This document shows, in pieces, positions 1-11,203 of a DNA stretch of 64,000 nt. Origin of the DNA: Melieria omissa (taxonomy: Eukaryota; Arthropoda; Insecta; Diptera; Ulidiidae); NCBI GenBank assembly GCA_963971225.1, contig OZ020270.1, positions 67,400,932 through 67,464,931 of the forward strand, in the 5' to 3' direction. Position 1 is the stretch's first letter, and the number at the start of each line of letters is the position of its first letter. The notes under the pieces are model-generated. The model made no database searches, had not been told where the DNA came from, and saw only the letters and a program-made list of their open reading frames with translations. Position numbers and translations under genes: made by a program.

Positions 1-1741
1 GATGTTTTTAGTTTGTTCTTCATCGATTCACTTGGTTATTTCGCTGTTGTTGATTTTCGCTCTTTGTTTTTTTGTGAATTGTGAAGATGGTTCGAAAATA
101 TAAACGAAAAGCCGAGGCAAAAACGTATACTGTTGACAGTATTGTGCGTGCTTTGAATGCAATTCGACTTGGAGCTTATATTCGAGCTGCTGCGCGCGAT
201 TTCCGTATTCCAGAGAGAACTTTACGTGACCACTGGAATAAAAATCAGTCATTATTGCAAGCAGCACAAGATGAAAAAACAACAACCGTATTTCATATTT
301 CCGCGCGTAAGATTCCAAGAGCATTTCCTAACTGGTGGACCAACCGGATGCTGGGGCGGTGCAAATCCATCCGGATTTATGAACGGTAATATCTTTTTGG
401 ATTTTATGAAACGCTTTTGCAAATTTACACGGTGCACAGTGGACAATCCAATTCTGTTGTTGCTTGACAATCATGTGTCACATCGAACACTGGATGTGAT
501 AACATTTTGCCGTGAAAATGGCATTCATATGCTGTCGTTCCCGCCCCATTGTTCCCACCGTCTCCAGCCGCTTGATGTATCCGTTTTTGGCCCGTGGCGC
601 AAAGCTGCAAATAAACTTTGCAAGGATTGGGTCGATACTCATCCAGGTAAAGTAATGCAAATCTATGATTTGCCACCCATTTTCAAAGATTCTTTATCAG
701 TGGGGGCAACGGAATCAAATATTCAGGCTGGCTTTAGTGCGCCGGGAATTTGGCCATTGAATCTGTTCAAGTTTCAAGACATCGATTTCATGCCAAGGGC
801 GACAACCGATCGTCCGTTCGTTCCAGCTAACAGTATTGCCAAGGCCGATATTCCGATGGCAGTGGATATTGAATTGCCTCACAATATCTCACAGCAAAAC
901 ATTGAATTTGACGATGATGAAGATGATTCGGCTCAGCTTCGTCCATTGGGCAGAACATCAACACCAACAAATTCCACTCAAGACTTGGTTTCATTGCTGC
1001 GAGACATTCGGCCGACTCAACAAGCACCACCACGTTCCGAAAACGCTCGTAGTCGAAAAAGAGGAAAAACGACTATTTTAACATCCGACGAGTCGATTCA
1101 AGAGATTCAAGCTGAAAAAGAAGCACATGATGCTAAACAAACGGCCAGCCAAAATCGAAAAGCAGCTACTGCTGCGAAGAAAAAAGCCGCTGTATTGAAG
1201 AAATTGACTGCTGAAGCAAAAAAAGCAGCCACAAAAAGGTCTATCGACACAACCGCATCGACACCAGGACGTGTGAGCAAGCGGCATAAGACCACCGTGG
1301 AATATGTCGATGAATCAAACTCCGAAGAAGATTAAATGGTTTAAATTTCCCTCGTTCTCATTGAATTTTTCATATTTTTCTGACAAAATGCATTTTTTCC
1401 ATGTCAACTTTTGAACTTGTGTAAGATTATGAATAAAAAAACACAAAAAATATTAAAAAAAACAAGTTTGGATACTTATTTTCGAGTTCATTTGCTTTGA
1501 AAACGGGAAAATCGGGGGTGCGGGGAATTACCCCACCAGCGGGGAATAGCCCCACAATTTTCGATTTTGGGACAATGGCTGCAGCTCGTTACGGGTAAAT
1601 CACACACTATAAGTAATGTAGTAACAAAAGTTGCGCGTTGGGTCCAGCTTTCCAACGATACCACTCTTGTCTCGAAACTCAATCCGAGTCGCGAGATATT
1701 CGGATTTATGCTTACATGCGGGGAATAACCCCATCTTACCC
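1..1741 (+). mobile_element. pogo/Tigger-like DNA transposon, internally deleted, left end outside window
   Basis: The right end reads ...GGGGAATAACCCCATCTTACCC followed by TA, as expected for a Tc1/mariner-superfamily pogo element that duplicates a TA target. GGGGAAT/CCCC stretches recur at about 1510-1555. The left inverted repeat lies before base 1, so the full length is unknown. The interior carries two out-of-frame pieces of one transposase. A related non-autonomous element with GGGTAA ends lies at 37899-39130. The assignment rests on the transposase domains; the exact right end is inferred. Confidence 0.75.
81..1335 (+). pseudogene. pogo/jerky-like transposase, catalytic domain partly deleted
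   Basis: The ATG at 81 opens a lysine-rich N-terminus and a psq-type helix-turn-helix (IRAAARDFRIPERTLRDHW). About 65 codons in, the frame breaks. From about 290 the homology continues in another frame (open from 157 to 1335) with the second half of a DDE_1 domain: GGANPSGFMNG, then LLLLDNHVSH with the second catalytic Asp, FPPHCSHRLQPLDVSVFGP, and a lysine/alanine-rich tail ending in an acidic stretch. The segment with the first catalytic Asp is missing, so this is a deletion product and not active. A domesticated jerky-like gene is less likely, given the deletion and the flanking transposon end. Confidence 0.8.
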
Positions 1742-1743
1742 TA

Positions 1744-2256
1744 TATGATGAGTTATCTGTGCCTCTTCCAATGTTACAAAAAAAAAAACATCAGCTTGAC
1801 CCTATATTGAGTTCGCTTTGATTTTAATTTTCCACTTTTGCACTTAGAGCAATCAGCTGATCTTGCTCAACAGCTGAATTGATAATTATCGATTAATTTC
1901 GACAGTATTGCCATATTTAAATAGGTAAATGCAGTATAAATGTACATTTATTTCGTACATTTACGCCAGCGATAATTCGGATTTGAGTAAGTAAATGCAC
2001 GAGTTAATTTGCAATAAGCATCTTAATTCGCACTAACGCTGCCGCCTGTCTATGCTATTAGGCGTGTAAAATGAGTTTGTTTATGCTATATATACAACAA
2101 TTAAGAAAAATTATCACTTTAACCTTAATTCCCAGAATTTTCAAAGTAACGTAAACCCAGAAATGAGACTGTCAGAATCAAATGAGCTAAACTCAGGGCC
2201 ATAACAGTTACAACGTTTTTAGGAAAAAAGTTGGAAAATAACTGTTTCACTAATTA
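1744..2256. other. AT-rich spacer, no recognisable feature
   Basis: Intergenic sequence between the pogo-like right end and the left arm of the long-inverted-repeat element. It has no sustained reading frame. The last 60 bases contain short pieces (around CATAACAGTTACAACG) that resemble, in reverse complement, the degenerate tandem repeat beyond the opposite arm at 12845-13127. The long inverted repeat may therefore extend slightly further out than annotated. Confidence 0.5.
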
Positions 2257-3745
2257 CACAGTACAACAGTAAAAAAAACCCGCGGAGTTTCTCAACTGTT
2301 CCTTATATTTTCGGAGTCGCTGAACACGAATATGTAATTATTTTTTTCGGGTCACCTCTAGTTTGGGTTTTACAGGGTCTTGAAATTACAAGCTACACCC
2401 CAATTAAAAAAATTAATTTAAATGGTTGAACTTATCCTGGTCTAACAATATTAGTATCAAAAGAAAGAGAATTATGTCTCCAACTCAAATCAAATAATTT
2501 TGTTGTAATTATCCTGGCGAAAGGATATAAAAATGTCCTTTTAAGAATGTATGCTTAAGGGGCACAACTAGTTTGAAATTTTGAAAATTTCGTTTTTTGT
2601 TTTATTTCATATTTTTATAGTATAACTATCATAGAAAAAGTATACGAACGGATTTTGTCGAATTCGTAAAAGTCTCTGAGATACAGAGCCTCAAACCCGT
2701 CTCGTTCACTACGCGGTAACACGGTTATAAAACTTTAAACGCGTTTTTCTCAAAACTACATTTTTCAAATTTGCTGCAGCTGTAACTTGATAACAAATCA
2801 TCCGATCGACTTGGGTCTTTTTTTAGCTTATTGTGTATTTGTTTTTCCATACAATGACTCTCCAGTTTAATGATAGGATGAAAAGTATAATTATGCCAGG
2901 CCAGAAACCATCAGATTTTTCAGCAAAATTTTAATTTTTTTTTCAAAAAACCGCCATTTTGTTGCATTTTATTTTTTTTTTACAACCGAGGGTCATTGTA
3001 TAGGACATATAACCTAGTTAAGTAAAATTTTTGGTTTTTTTGATTTCAGGCACTGCGAAGGCTACAATCACTGCAGCAGTGGGAGAACGTTTTTTTTTTG
3101 AAGACTCAGGAGATGGTGGATAACTTGCTGAAAATCGAATATTTTCATTTGAAAAAATTACTTTGTATTCATTATTTATGCATAAATATATCTGCAAATT
3201 TTTAAAACATTCGATGCAATACTTCACAAAATTCAAAATTCACAAAAATCTCCTTTTTTCAGGCGGTCAAACTAGTTGTGCCCCTTAAGTATCCTGGAAG
3301 TTTTTCTACAAAAAAAATTGAAAAAAATATATTATAAAACCCTTACCATGCACCAAAACATTGTGAAATTTCATGTTAATCAGTCCATTGGTTCAGCTGG
3401 AAAAAATGGTTGAAGTTTATTTCAACTCAAAAACTTAAATTATTCCAAAATTTTTCACAGTGCAAACAATTTCAGCTCTTCACAAAACCCGCCCAGTTTC
3501 TGAACTGCTCCTTATAATTCCGGAGCCGCTGATTACGAATATGTAATTTGTTTTTTTGGGTCACCTCTAGTTTTGTTTTTACAAGGCCTTGAAGTTGCCA
3601 GCAACACCCACCATGAAAACGAATTTAAATGGTTGAACTCATCTTAGTCCAACAATATTAGTATCAAATTAAAGGGAATCAATTATTTTGCCCAAAGCCA
3701 TGTCAATGTCAATTTTACGTTATATTTTGAACTATTTTTGAACTA
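2257..3745. repeat. Left arm of long inverted repeat (contains a TTAA insertion)
   Basis: This arm is the reverse complement of 12015-12777. Matching landmarks are CACAGTACAAC, CCCGCGGAGTTTCTCAACTG, GGGTCACCTCTAGTTT (twice in each arm) and CCAAAGCCATGTCAATGTCAA. Each arm therefore holds two diverged copies of an internal unit (compare 2280-2460 with 3490-3660). The 726-bp element at 2559-3284 is absent from the other arm. Confidence 0.85.
2559..3284. mobile_element. TTAA-target non-autonomous element (piggyBac-like MITE), 726 bp
   Basis: Ends GGGGCACAACTAGTTTGA and its reverse complement TCAAACTAGTTGTGCCCC are flanked by TTAA on both sides (2555-2558, 3285-3288). The opposite arm of the surrounding inverted repeat shows the empty TTAA site at 12466. 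No coding capacity. TTAA duplication is the hallmark of the piggyBac superfamily; membership is inferred from that alone. Confidence 0.9.
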
Positions 3746-5360
3746 GAAAATATTGCATTAGTCGTGTTTATTTAATATAATGCAATACAAGGACAAGTAA
3801 TTTGGTACTACCAAAGAATATGAAGTAATATAGAACGCGCATGTGGGCACAAGTGTTTTCGGTTGCTATGATGCGAGCGGGAAGAGCGAAGCGTAGACAT
3901 TTGAAAATGTTAGGTTCATAACATTTTCTGTTAGATTTGCGTAGGACAACAGCAAAAAGCTATGTTATTGTTCGCAACGGCTTCACTCGTGTAAATTGAA
4001 GTGGTGGTTGTTGCAGCGTAGTGTTCGCTCAATCATTTTTTGCATGTATGTTTCTTGATCTTGTTTGCCGAAGCGCAAGCAAAGAGCAAACAACGAACCA
4101 AAGCATCGTCATCATCGTTTCAGCAAAGATGACTCGGGATTCGCTAATGTTTTTGTTGTTGTCGTTTATTGTGTGTATGCTTTTTTGGTTTTGCTGTAAT
4201 GTCACTATCAATCGAAGCTTTGTGGTGTATGTATGGCTGTTTGCTCAAATGCTGCGCTTTGATTGATTTTTAAAACCTGCAAATATTTTGACGTGGTTGA
4301 ATCCAATTTGAAATTTTCACAAATATTTTTACGTGGCGAGTTCCAAGTAAATCATTTGTTTGTATTTTGACGTGGTTGATACCAATTTTGAACCTTTTGC
4401 AGCGGTTTTTTTTTGACGTGGTTGAATCCAATTTGAAATTTCTACAAATATTTTTACGTGGCGCATTCCAAGTAAAATTATTTGTTTATATTTTGACGTG
4501 GTTGATACCAATTTTGAATTTTTTTAAGAAGTATTTTAACGCCATTGTCCAACATTGTAATTCTATATTGTGTTTCGGCTTGTTACAATATGGCTACAAA
4601 TATAAAGACAAATAGAAATTCCTCAACGTCTGGAATTCAATGTTGTGTTCGCAGTTGCAACAAATCGAGACGACAATGCGAGAATCTTAGATTATTTAGA
4701 TTCCCCGCTGCTGATTTCGTGTTTGGCCAAATTTGGCGCGAAAAATGCAATATATCTTATGACGACTATAACCGAAAACTGTATATTTGTGAAAATCATT
4801 TCTCCAGTACTTATGTAGGAAAAAGGTTTCTAAAAAAGGATGCGATTCCAACCTTAAGGGGGTCTTCTACCTTGTTGGTTCAAAAAAATCGATTTTATTT
4901 TTTTTGCAGTTTTGTGGCCTAGAAGGTACTAGAAATATAATATTCAAAGGGTATAACCGAAATCTTATTATTTCGGGGTTTTTAGAGTCATCGAATATAG
5001 CTCCGCATGCTGTTATCGCAGCGCTCATCGCCACTTTAAATGCAATTTCCCAAAAGTTGTGTTTTTGCAACTGGTTGGCAAGATATCTCGAGAACTAATT
5101 GATCAATTAACTAAAGTGATATATCAAAATTTGCGGAAAACATGTGGCTATCGTTTGACACGAGCTTTTTAGATTTTTTTCATTTTAACGATTTTTACAG
5201 CTATTCTTGACCTTGAAAACGTAGACATTTTTGTTTGTTTGTTGCCTGTTTCGTGAAATTTTGGAATTTTTCAAAAACCTCGTGTCAAACGATAGCCAAA
5301 GTCATAAAAAACTAAATCATTTTGGTTTTTTTGTTTCAGACGACTTTCATGGGCTGAATC

Positions 5361-6072
5361 CATGATGAAATTATAAAGGTGAGTTCTTCATTGACAGAAA
5401 ACTGAAAAAATTGGTTGACATTCTGTCTTATAGAAACGTCGATGAAAAGAATGTGGTATTTAATGCTTTTAAACAAAAAGGGGGAAAAAATTTCAGCATT
5501 CATTTCTATAGGCGATACAAATAAAAATGTTGCTTTCCTTTAATCGTTATATTGACTTTGAAATTTGGTATCACTGTAATTTCAATTGTCAAAAAACATC
5601 AGATTTTTCAAACCGTTGTGCAAATTTTAAAAAAGGCCAAGCTCTAGCTGCTCCTTGTGCCACAGCGCACTTCAAAATCGCGCTAAATTTTATCACGTCC
5701 CTCAAAACGAGCAACGCAGAGATGTGTGGAGCAAAGTAGGTGGCGTAGAGCTAAGCAAATGTGCGCGGGTTTGCGAAAATCACTTTGAAGAAGCTGATTT
5801 TTAAATGTCGCATTCATTTTAGAATAAAATATTTAAATATAAAGATAAAAAATAATCAATATAAAAAATCAAATAAAATGCGCAAAATAATAAACTAACC
5901 TTAAACCTTTTGCTACAATCACTATTTATTAATTTGTATTTGAAACTTTTAATTTACTTCGTCGTTTTCCCCCTTCTTTTGAAAGTGTACTACACAACAT
6001 TGGTTCTCGTTGTATAAGACAGTGTCAAAAACAAGCTGTCAAGGAAGATCTCACCTTTATAATTGCATCATG
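5361..6072 (+). mobile_element. Internally deleted P element with canonical P-type ends, 712 bp
   Basis: The left end CATGATGAAATTATAAAGG and the right end (reverse complement CATGATGCAATTATAAAGG) share the CATGATGAAAT start known from the Drosophila P element. Flanking repeats are GGCTGAATC (5352-5360 and 6073-6081), 8-9 bp as expected for the family. It contains a THAP domain remnant. It lies inside a TTAA element that itself lies inside a different P-superfamily element. Confidence 0.85.
5631..5804 (+). pseudogene. THAP-domain fragment of the small P element
   Basis: Reading the frame through 5649 gives C-x2-C (CSLC), FYHVPQ, RRDVW and KCARVCENHF, then a stop at 5802. These are the zinc ligands (C2CH), the Pro and the Trp of a THAP domain, in order, within about 55 codons. 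A stop at 5628 precedes it in frame, so the natural start or an upstream exon is lost. No catalytic domain follows. It is too short for automated ORF calling, and its frame differs from the longer overlapping frame 5527-5739. Confidence 0.75.
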
Positions 6073-6698
6073 GGCTGAATCGTGACAACCGTTTTAGTAT
6101 AAATTTTTCGTAAGGGACATTTCAAGGTCAAATCACGGTCAAACTAGAGACAGTAAAATTTCAGAAAAATTAATGTTGAAAGTATAGAAATAAACGAATT
6201 CAATGCAAAAAACCGAACCTTGATTGCATTATTGGTTCCCCTACAATCTATTGTCAAAAAACAGTATCAAAAACGAGGCCACAAGGTAAAAGACCCCCTT
6301 AAACTTAGACGAAGATCATGAGATTTCGGATGAAGAATTTGTAGAACCAGATTCTTCATTGAAACGACCACGTTATGATGACATATTATGCAGTAATTGC
6401 GAAAAAAACGTCAAAATAACCCATTATTACAAAAAGAAATACAGCGACCTATTAAAAAAATTCGAAAAAATTAACGAAAAATTGCGAAAAGAAAAGTGCT
6501 TTATTTTAAAATCCAAGAATTGTTGTTCAAAGACTTTAAAAAATTCAATTGATTCTTTAAAACATATCAACTTGGAATCCAAAACATTTTGTAAACTTTT
6601 ACTTAGCACCCGGCCAAAAGAATATTCTGACGAAGTGAAATATTTAGCGCAACATATTTTTTATATTTCACAATCAACATATTCTTTCCTAAGAGATA

Positions 6699-8323
6699 CA
6701 CTAGTCAGAATAAGTTTGCGTACAGGCAAGTCAAAAATATTTTATGATTAATTTTGACCTCAAAAATGGGTTCTCTGTTTATAAAAACTTATCCACATTA
6801 TTCATATATGCCTTAACTGCACTTTTTGTTCTGTTTTAGATGAATTAAAATAATAATTTGCCATGTATTCGTGTTTATTGAAAATATACTCACAAAACGG
6901 TGCAGAATAAGTTTGCGTACAAAACTAATAACGGGAACTTCCGGTTATGCTCTTTATTTTTTTTGGAAAATTTGTATTCCATTGAACAGTAAACGGACTT
7001 GTAAGTTATTTGGAACCGTATATGTGCTTGAAATTTAATAGAAATGGATAAAGAATAATCTTACAAAAACTTTGCAAAATTGACAAAAAATTTCATGAAA
7101 TTAGGGAAACTTTTGGGAGAGCACATTCGTCATTTCAAAAAGCCATCTTAAATCTAAAAAAAAAACAGAAAATCTTGTTTGGTTACTACGATCTGACCAT
7201 TTTCTTAAGTTACCCGAGCAAGAGGATTCGATTGTTTGCGATCAGTGCATCACAATCTAAGGCTGGTTGCATCCAATATCTTCAGAAATGTACAGAAATA
7301 TTTTATAAACCCCATTAGCACTGACTTTATAAGAAAAGTTCTGAAAAAAAAAAACATACTTCCCCTACATAACAGCATGTAAGAAGCCCATATTTAGCTT
7401 ACTTACAAGTAGCACAGAATTGCTTTTGTAAAAGAGTCCATCAAAGAGTATAGAAACCCGGATTTCCGGGACGATATGTTGTTATCTATAGAAAGTGAGA
7501 CGATTCATTATTATCTGATAATGGTTTGGCATTAAAAGGTATGAACTATTTTGACGAGGATCCTGTTAATAACAAAAATCTGAAATTAACAGTGAAGCAT
7601 AGCATATGTGGAGATATGGTATGGGGCTGCATGTCAGGAAAAGGAGTGAGCAGGCTGTGTTGTTTTATTCTGAAATGCTTCCGGGGGGTTATTTACAGAT
7701 TCTAAAAGCTTATGTAAGCCAAGGTTTCAAAACTTCGGATCAGATTCCAACATATCTTTTCAACCTTAGCGCGCAATGCATACGATGTGAAGCTATGTTT
7801 GCTATTAACTGGCTCAACAAAGTTGCAAAAGTCCCTCCCTAGTCACCTACCGTGCATCTAATTGAGTATATAAGGGGTTCAGTTAAACCCTGAGCCCAAC
7901 AACACTCCATCTTCTAAGATATAGTTAACCAATACAACAATTCAAGGATATAACAAAATAACCGCTGAAAAAACACCGAATTTAAAAAAATTTGCGCCAA
8001 AACTTCTGCAGGGAGTTCAAGCGAGAAAAGAAAATTCACAAAATTATTAATTTTTGGACAAAACTTAGTTTCAATTGAATTTTAACTACATAATCTCATC
8101 TTGTACGCAAACTTTTTCTGAGGTGAATTCATAACATATTTTGTTTTTGGCCCTCCTTTTACAGTTTGGTCAAGTTTTTGTTATTATTATCTTAATGGAA
8201 TAAAAGAACTAAGTTTACGCAAAAAATAAAAAATATTTTGTTTTTGAAAAATTACTTTAAGTGATTTATTTTTCATATGAAAAAACTACGTACCCCTTGT
8301 ACGCAAACTTATTCTGACTAGTG
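6699..8323 (+). mobile_element. Tc1-like element (family with CAGAATAAGTTTGCGTAC repeats), copy A
   Basis: Ends CACTAGTCAGAATAAG and its inverse are flanked by TA (6697-6698, 8324-8325). The motif CAGAATAAGTTTGCGTAC occurs twice at each end (near 6706, 6905, 8105 and 8300), an IR/DR arrangement known from some Tc1 elements. The insertion split the P transposase at 6697, and the frame resumes at 8326. A second, fragmented copy is spread over 21903-33365. Confidence 0.88.
7085..7860 (+). pseudogene. Tc1-like transposase remnant
   Basis: Only short pieces remain. A helix-turn-helix-like stretch lies near 7085-7180. At 7592-7655 the frame reads VKHSICGDMVWGCMSGKGVS, matching the GGxxMVWGCMS region that follows the second strand of Tc1 transposases. 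Many stops and frameshifts separate the pieces, and no catalytic triad can be assembled. Orientation is plus. Confidence 0.6.
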
Positions 8324-10753
8324 TAAGTTAAATTTCAATTTGCCACATATCACCTTAAATCGGTGGGCTCCAATAAAGTTCCTTCAGCCCGGTATCAACA
8401 ATGTGGCTTTTGAATTCATTAAAAAGATGTGCTTAGAGTTGAAGGAAAAAAATGAAAATAATATGGTTCTTTTAATGGACGAAATGGCAATACGTAGAGT
8501 ATCGTAATTCTCTAATGAAAAACTAGATTTAATTGACGGATTTGAATGCACAGGCTTCGAAAGAACAAAAAAAATTGGTAAGCAAGTATGTGTATTTATG
8601 TTGAAGTCCATGTTCTCGAGTTGGTGTTCAATTTTAAACTATTTTGTGTCAGAGAATGGATTAACAGCAGATACCTTGTGCAAAATAATTAAAGAAAATC
8701 TTAAAATTTTAAGCAATTTTGGTATAGTAGTGAACGTTTTGGTTTGTGATCAGGGGTCTTCTAATAGAAAGTGTTTCTCCGACTTAGGCGTATGTATAGA
8801 GAAACCATACTTTCAATTTCAAAATCAAAAAATTTATTGCATGTTCGATTTCCCACATTTAATCAAGTCATTGCGAAATGGTTGGCTTAAATGCGACTTG
8901 AAAACGCCTGATGGTTTAGTTAGCTTTAAAGTAGTTCAAGAGCTTTGGGAGAGGGAAGAAAATTGTAAAACCAAAATGTGCCCAAAATTGACTAGACAAC
9001 ACATATTTCCAAATTCATTTGAAAAAATGCGTGTTAAATTTGCCACTCAAGTGTTCAGTAAAACAGTTGAAGCTGCTATCAGAACAATTTCAGACATAAG
9101 TGGATTTAAAACAATCTCACAAGAGGTAGCGTTATCCACAGCTGATTTTATAGCAAAAATTGATCAAATATTTGATTGCATGAATAGTGGATCTTTGTAT
9201 GCAGATAACTGCTACCGATCTGCTCTTCAGATTAAGAAAGAATCGCACACATTTATTCAAACATTTTTATATTATCTAGAGGAAGTGAAATTTGTTGATG
9301 AAAAAAAAACGAGTTTTCTTCCAAGATAGCATGAAACTATCCTTAAAATCGGTCCTTCTACTTGTAGATGAAATATTAAAAGATAATTCGGACAAGTTTT
9401 TTATTATGACAAAGGCCTTTAACCAGGACAAGTTGGAGAATACGTTTGCTCTGTTAAGGCAAAAAGGAGGTAATAACTGTAACCCCTCTGTAGCCGAACT
9501 TAATAATATCTTAGCCAGGTTATTAGCCTTTAAAATAATAAAGTTTAGCTCCTCTACCAACTGTGAAGAGACGCAAGATTCAATGACTAATTTAATTTCA
9601 AGCGCTTCTTTTAATGAGGATGTTTTGCAGACTAATGGCGATGATAATGACAATGAAATCCTGGAAAATCTTGATCTAAGTAGTGAGATGCACGAGGCGT
9701 ATTTTGTAGGTGACACCTTTTGTAATCCGAAAGATATTAACTTAGAGCTGGTTTCCATGAGGTATTTTGTTGGATACGTAGCGTACAAAATCATTCCTAA
9801 ATTAAATTGTGAAAAATGCGGTGACGAATTGAGAAAAAGGGATGAAGTTTTGACTGCTCCAAGTGAAATTTTTATTTTTCACAAAAATTATTAGTCAATT
9901 TCTGATTTTGGTAATCTTTTTGCTCCTTCCAATTCGCTAATGAATGTATGCATTAAACATATTTTAATTTTTCATAAAATCTTCGAAGCAGAACCTGAAA
10001 AAATTGGTATTAAAGCACACGTTTTACAATCTTGTAAAAATGCTACACCTGAATGGTTCCATGGTGAGTGCTGTAACCATAGAGTCCAAATTTTAGATTT
10101 TCTTATTTTAGTTCTTCTACGAAAACACTGCATGTGGGCTGTGCAAAAAGGAAGTTCGAAAGAACGAAAATTGAAAATAATTGTTGGCAAATAAAAAAAT
10201 TCTTATTAAAAATTATTATTTATGAAAGATAAATTTAAACGAAAGTAAAACAATAAACATAAAACTTTACAATAATATTTTTAACAAATAACTATAAACG
10301 CTCTTGTGCAACATGTTTGCACCCATATTTTACTACACCAAGTTCACGCATTTTTTTTGCTAATTGTAATTTGCTTGTGATTATAAAAAAGAAAGCAGAA
10401 ATAGCGACGCAACAATTACCAACAACAATGCTATCCCGCCTGCACGGCACAGCGCAAAAAACAGTATACCGCTAACTTTTTTTTGTTTGCCAATATTATA
10501 ATGCTATTCCCCGCGACAACAAAAGCAGCGTTCATCGTCATGTTTATCAAGTGGCGCAACAGCAGCGAGAATACGAATGAGTACAGAAGCGACTTCAATT
10601 CACATGTTACGCCGAAGTTACAGAGATTTCTGCTGTTAGTAACAGAGATTTCTGCTGTCAATAACAGAGGGTACTACCAGCAGTACCCACCATACAACGC
10701 GTTTGCTTGTATGAGATGCGCGTTCTATATTACTTCATATTCTTTGGTACTAC

Positions 10754-11203
10754 ACTTATTTGGTAAGCTAACAGTATATTAATTTTTAGAATTGTGCTTG
10801 TGAACATGTGCTTCTTTCAGCGTTTTTTAGAGAAAAGAAAAGAACGATGAAGTCCGAGCCGCAGTCATCTGTTTCAAGTTTGCTGCCGTCTTTGTATATG
10901 TGGTTTTCTCAGGAATTAAAGATGTTAAAATAAAATTTCATAGCCAGCCACAAATCAAAAGACTATAAAGAATTAGTACAAAGAATAATGTCTGCATTCA
11001 CAGATATTAGCGTACTCATATAGTTGAAAATTCATATGTTCCATAACCATATCTGGGTTTTCCGTTTAAATATAGACGAATTATCTGATCAGCCTAGCAG
11101 GATTCCACCAGAAAATGCTCCAAATGGAAACTAGATGTAAGGGAAAAGTTCTGGAGTGTGAAGGATAGGTAGTAGTAGTAGTAGTAGAAGGAAAGTAGTT
11201 TAA
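10754..11203 (+). pseudogene. Plus-strand fragment of the unknown conserved gene (inverted partner of 11204-11990)
   Basis: From about 10945 to 11165 the plus strand reads HKSKDYKELVQR, then LKIHMFHNHI and DELSDQ, with a stop in between. It is a degenerate mirror copy of the minus-strand gene immediately to the right. The two copies meet at a (TAG)n stretch (11164-11187), forming an imperfect palindrome with arms of about 220 bp. Nothing is recognised in 10754-10944. Confidence 0.6.

Larger units (their letters stand above)
4858..6298. mobile_element. TTAA-target element, 1.44 kb, inserted in the THAP exon
   Basis: Ends GGGGGTCTTCTACCTTG and, inverted, AAGGTAAAAGACCCCC, flanked by TTAA (4854-4857, 6299-6302). 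The interior has a second inverted pair (GGCTATCGTTTGACACGAG near 5147, and its complement near 5278). No transposase of its own. It carries a nested P element at 5361-6072. The host reading frame is continuous across one TTAA, showing a clean insertion. Confidence 0.88.
4590..10194 (+). pseudogene. P-element-type transposase (THAP, leucine-rich coiled coil, RNase H-like core), interrupted
   Basis: The ATG at 4590 starts a THAP zinc-finger domain for DNA binding (C residues near 4640-4660, FRFP, W, and CENHF near 4790). The coding sequence is split by insertions at 4854 and 6697, and both splits resume in frame after the target duplication. A lysine/leucine-rich coiled coil follows. The catalytic core keeps Asp in LLMDEM (8478), Asp in VCDQGSSN (8748), the DFPHLIKSLRN motif, and Glu in NQDKLENTF (9436). 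Further breaks are an in-frame TAA at 8505, a frameshift in an A-run at about 9301-9309, and an in-frame TAG at 9892. The C-terminus (HRVQILDFLILVLLRKH) ends at 10194. Total length is about 840 codons with no intron seen, near the family's usual size. Inactive here, but with all catalytic acids preserved. Confidence 0.85.
3812..10745 (+). mobile_element. P-superfamily DNA transposon with THAP transposase, 6.9 kb including nested insertions
   Basis: Left end CAAAGAATATGAAGTAATAT and the inverted right end ATATTACTTCATATTCTTT are flanked by an 8-bp duplication GGTACTAC (3804-3811, 10746-10753), the duplication length typical of P elements. Inside is a single long P-type transposase, interrupted by a TTAA element (4858-6298) and a Tc1-like element (6699-8323). 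Removing these leaves about 3.9 kb. The 3' subterminal block 10560-10745 recurs at 20880-21042, and the 5' block 3812-4260 recurs at 18587-19060, in a deleted relative. Confidence 0.9.

Noticed and set aside
4021..4266. Small plus-strand protein of 81 codons (also 18773-19054)
   Set aside because: It recurs only because it lies in the shared P-family end repeat; the two versions do not show coding-type conservation.
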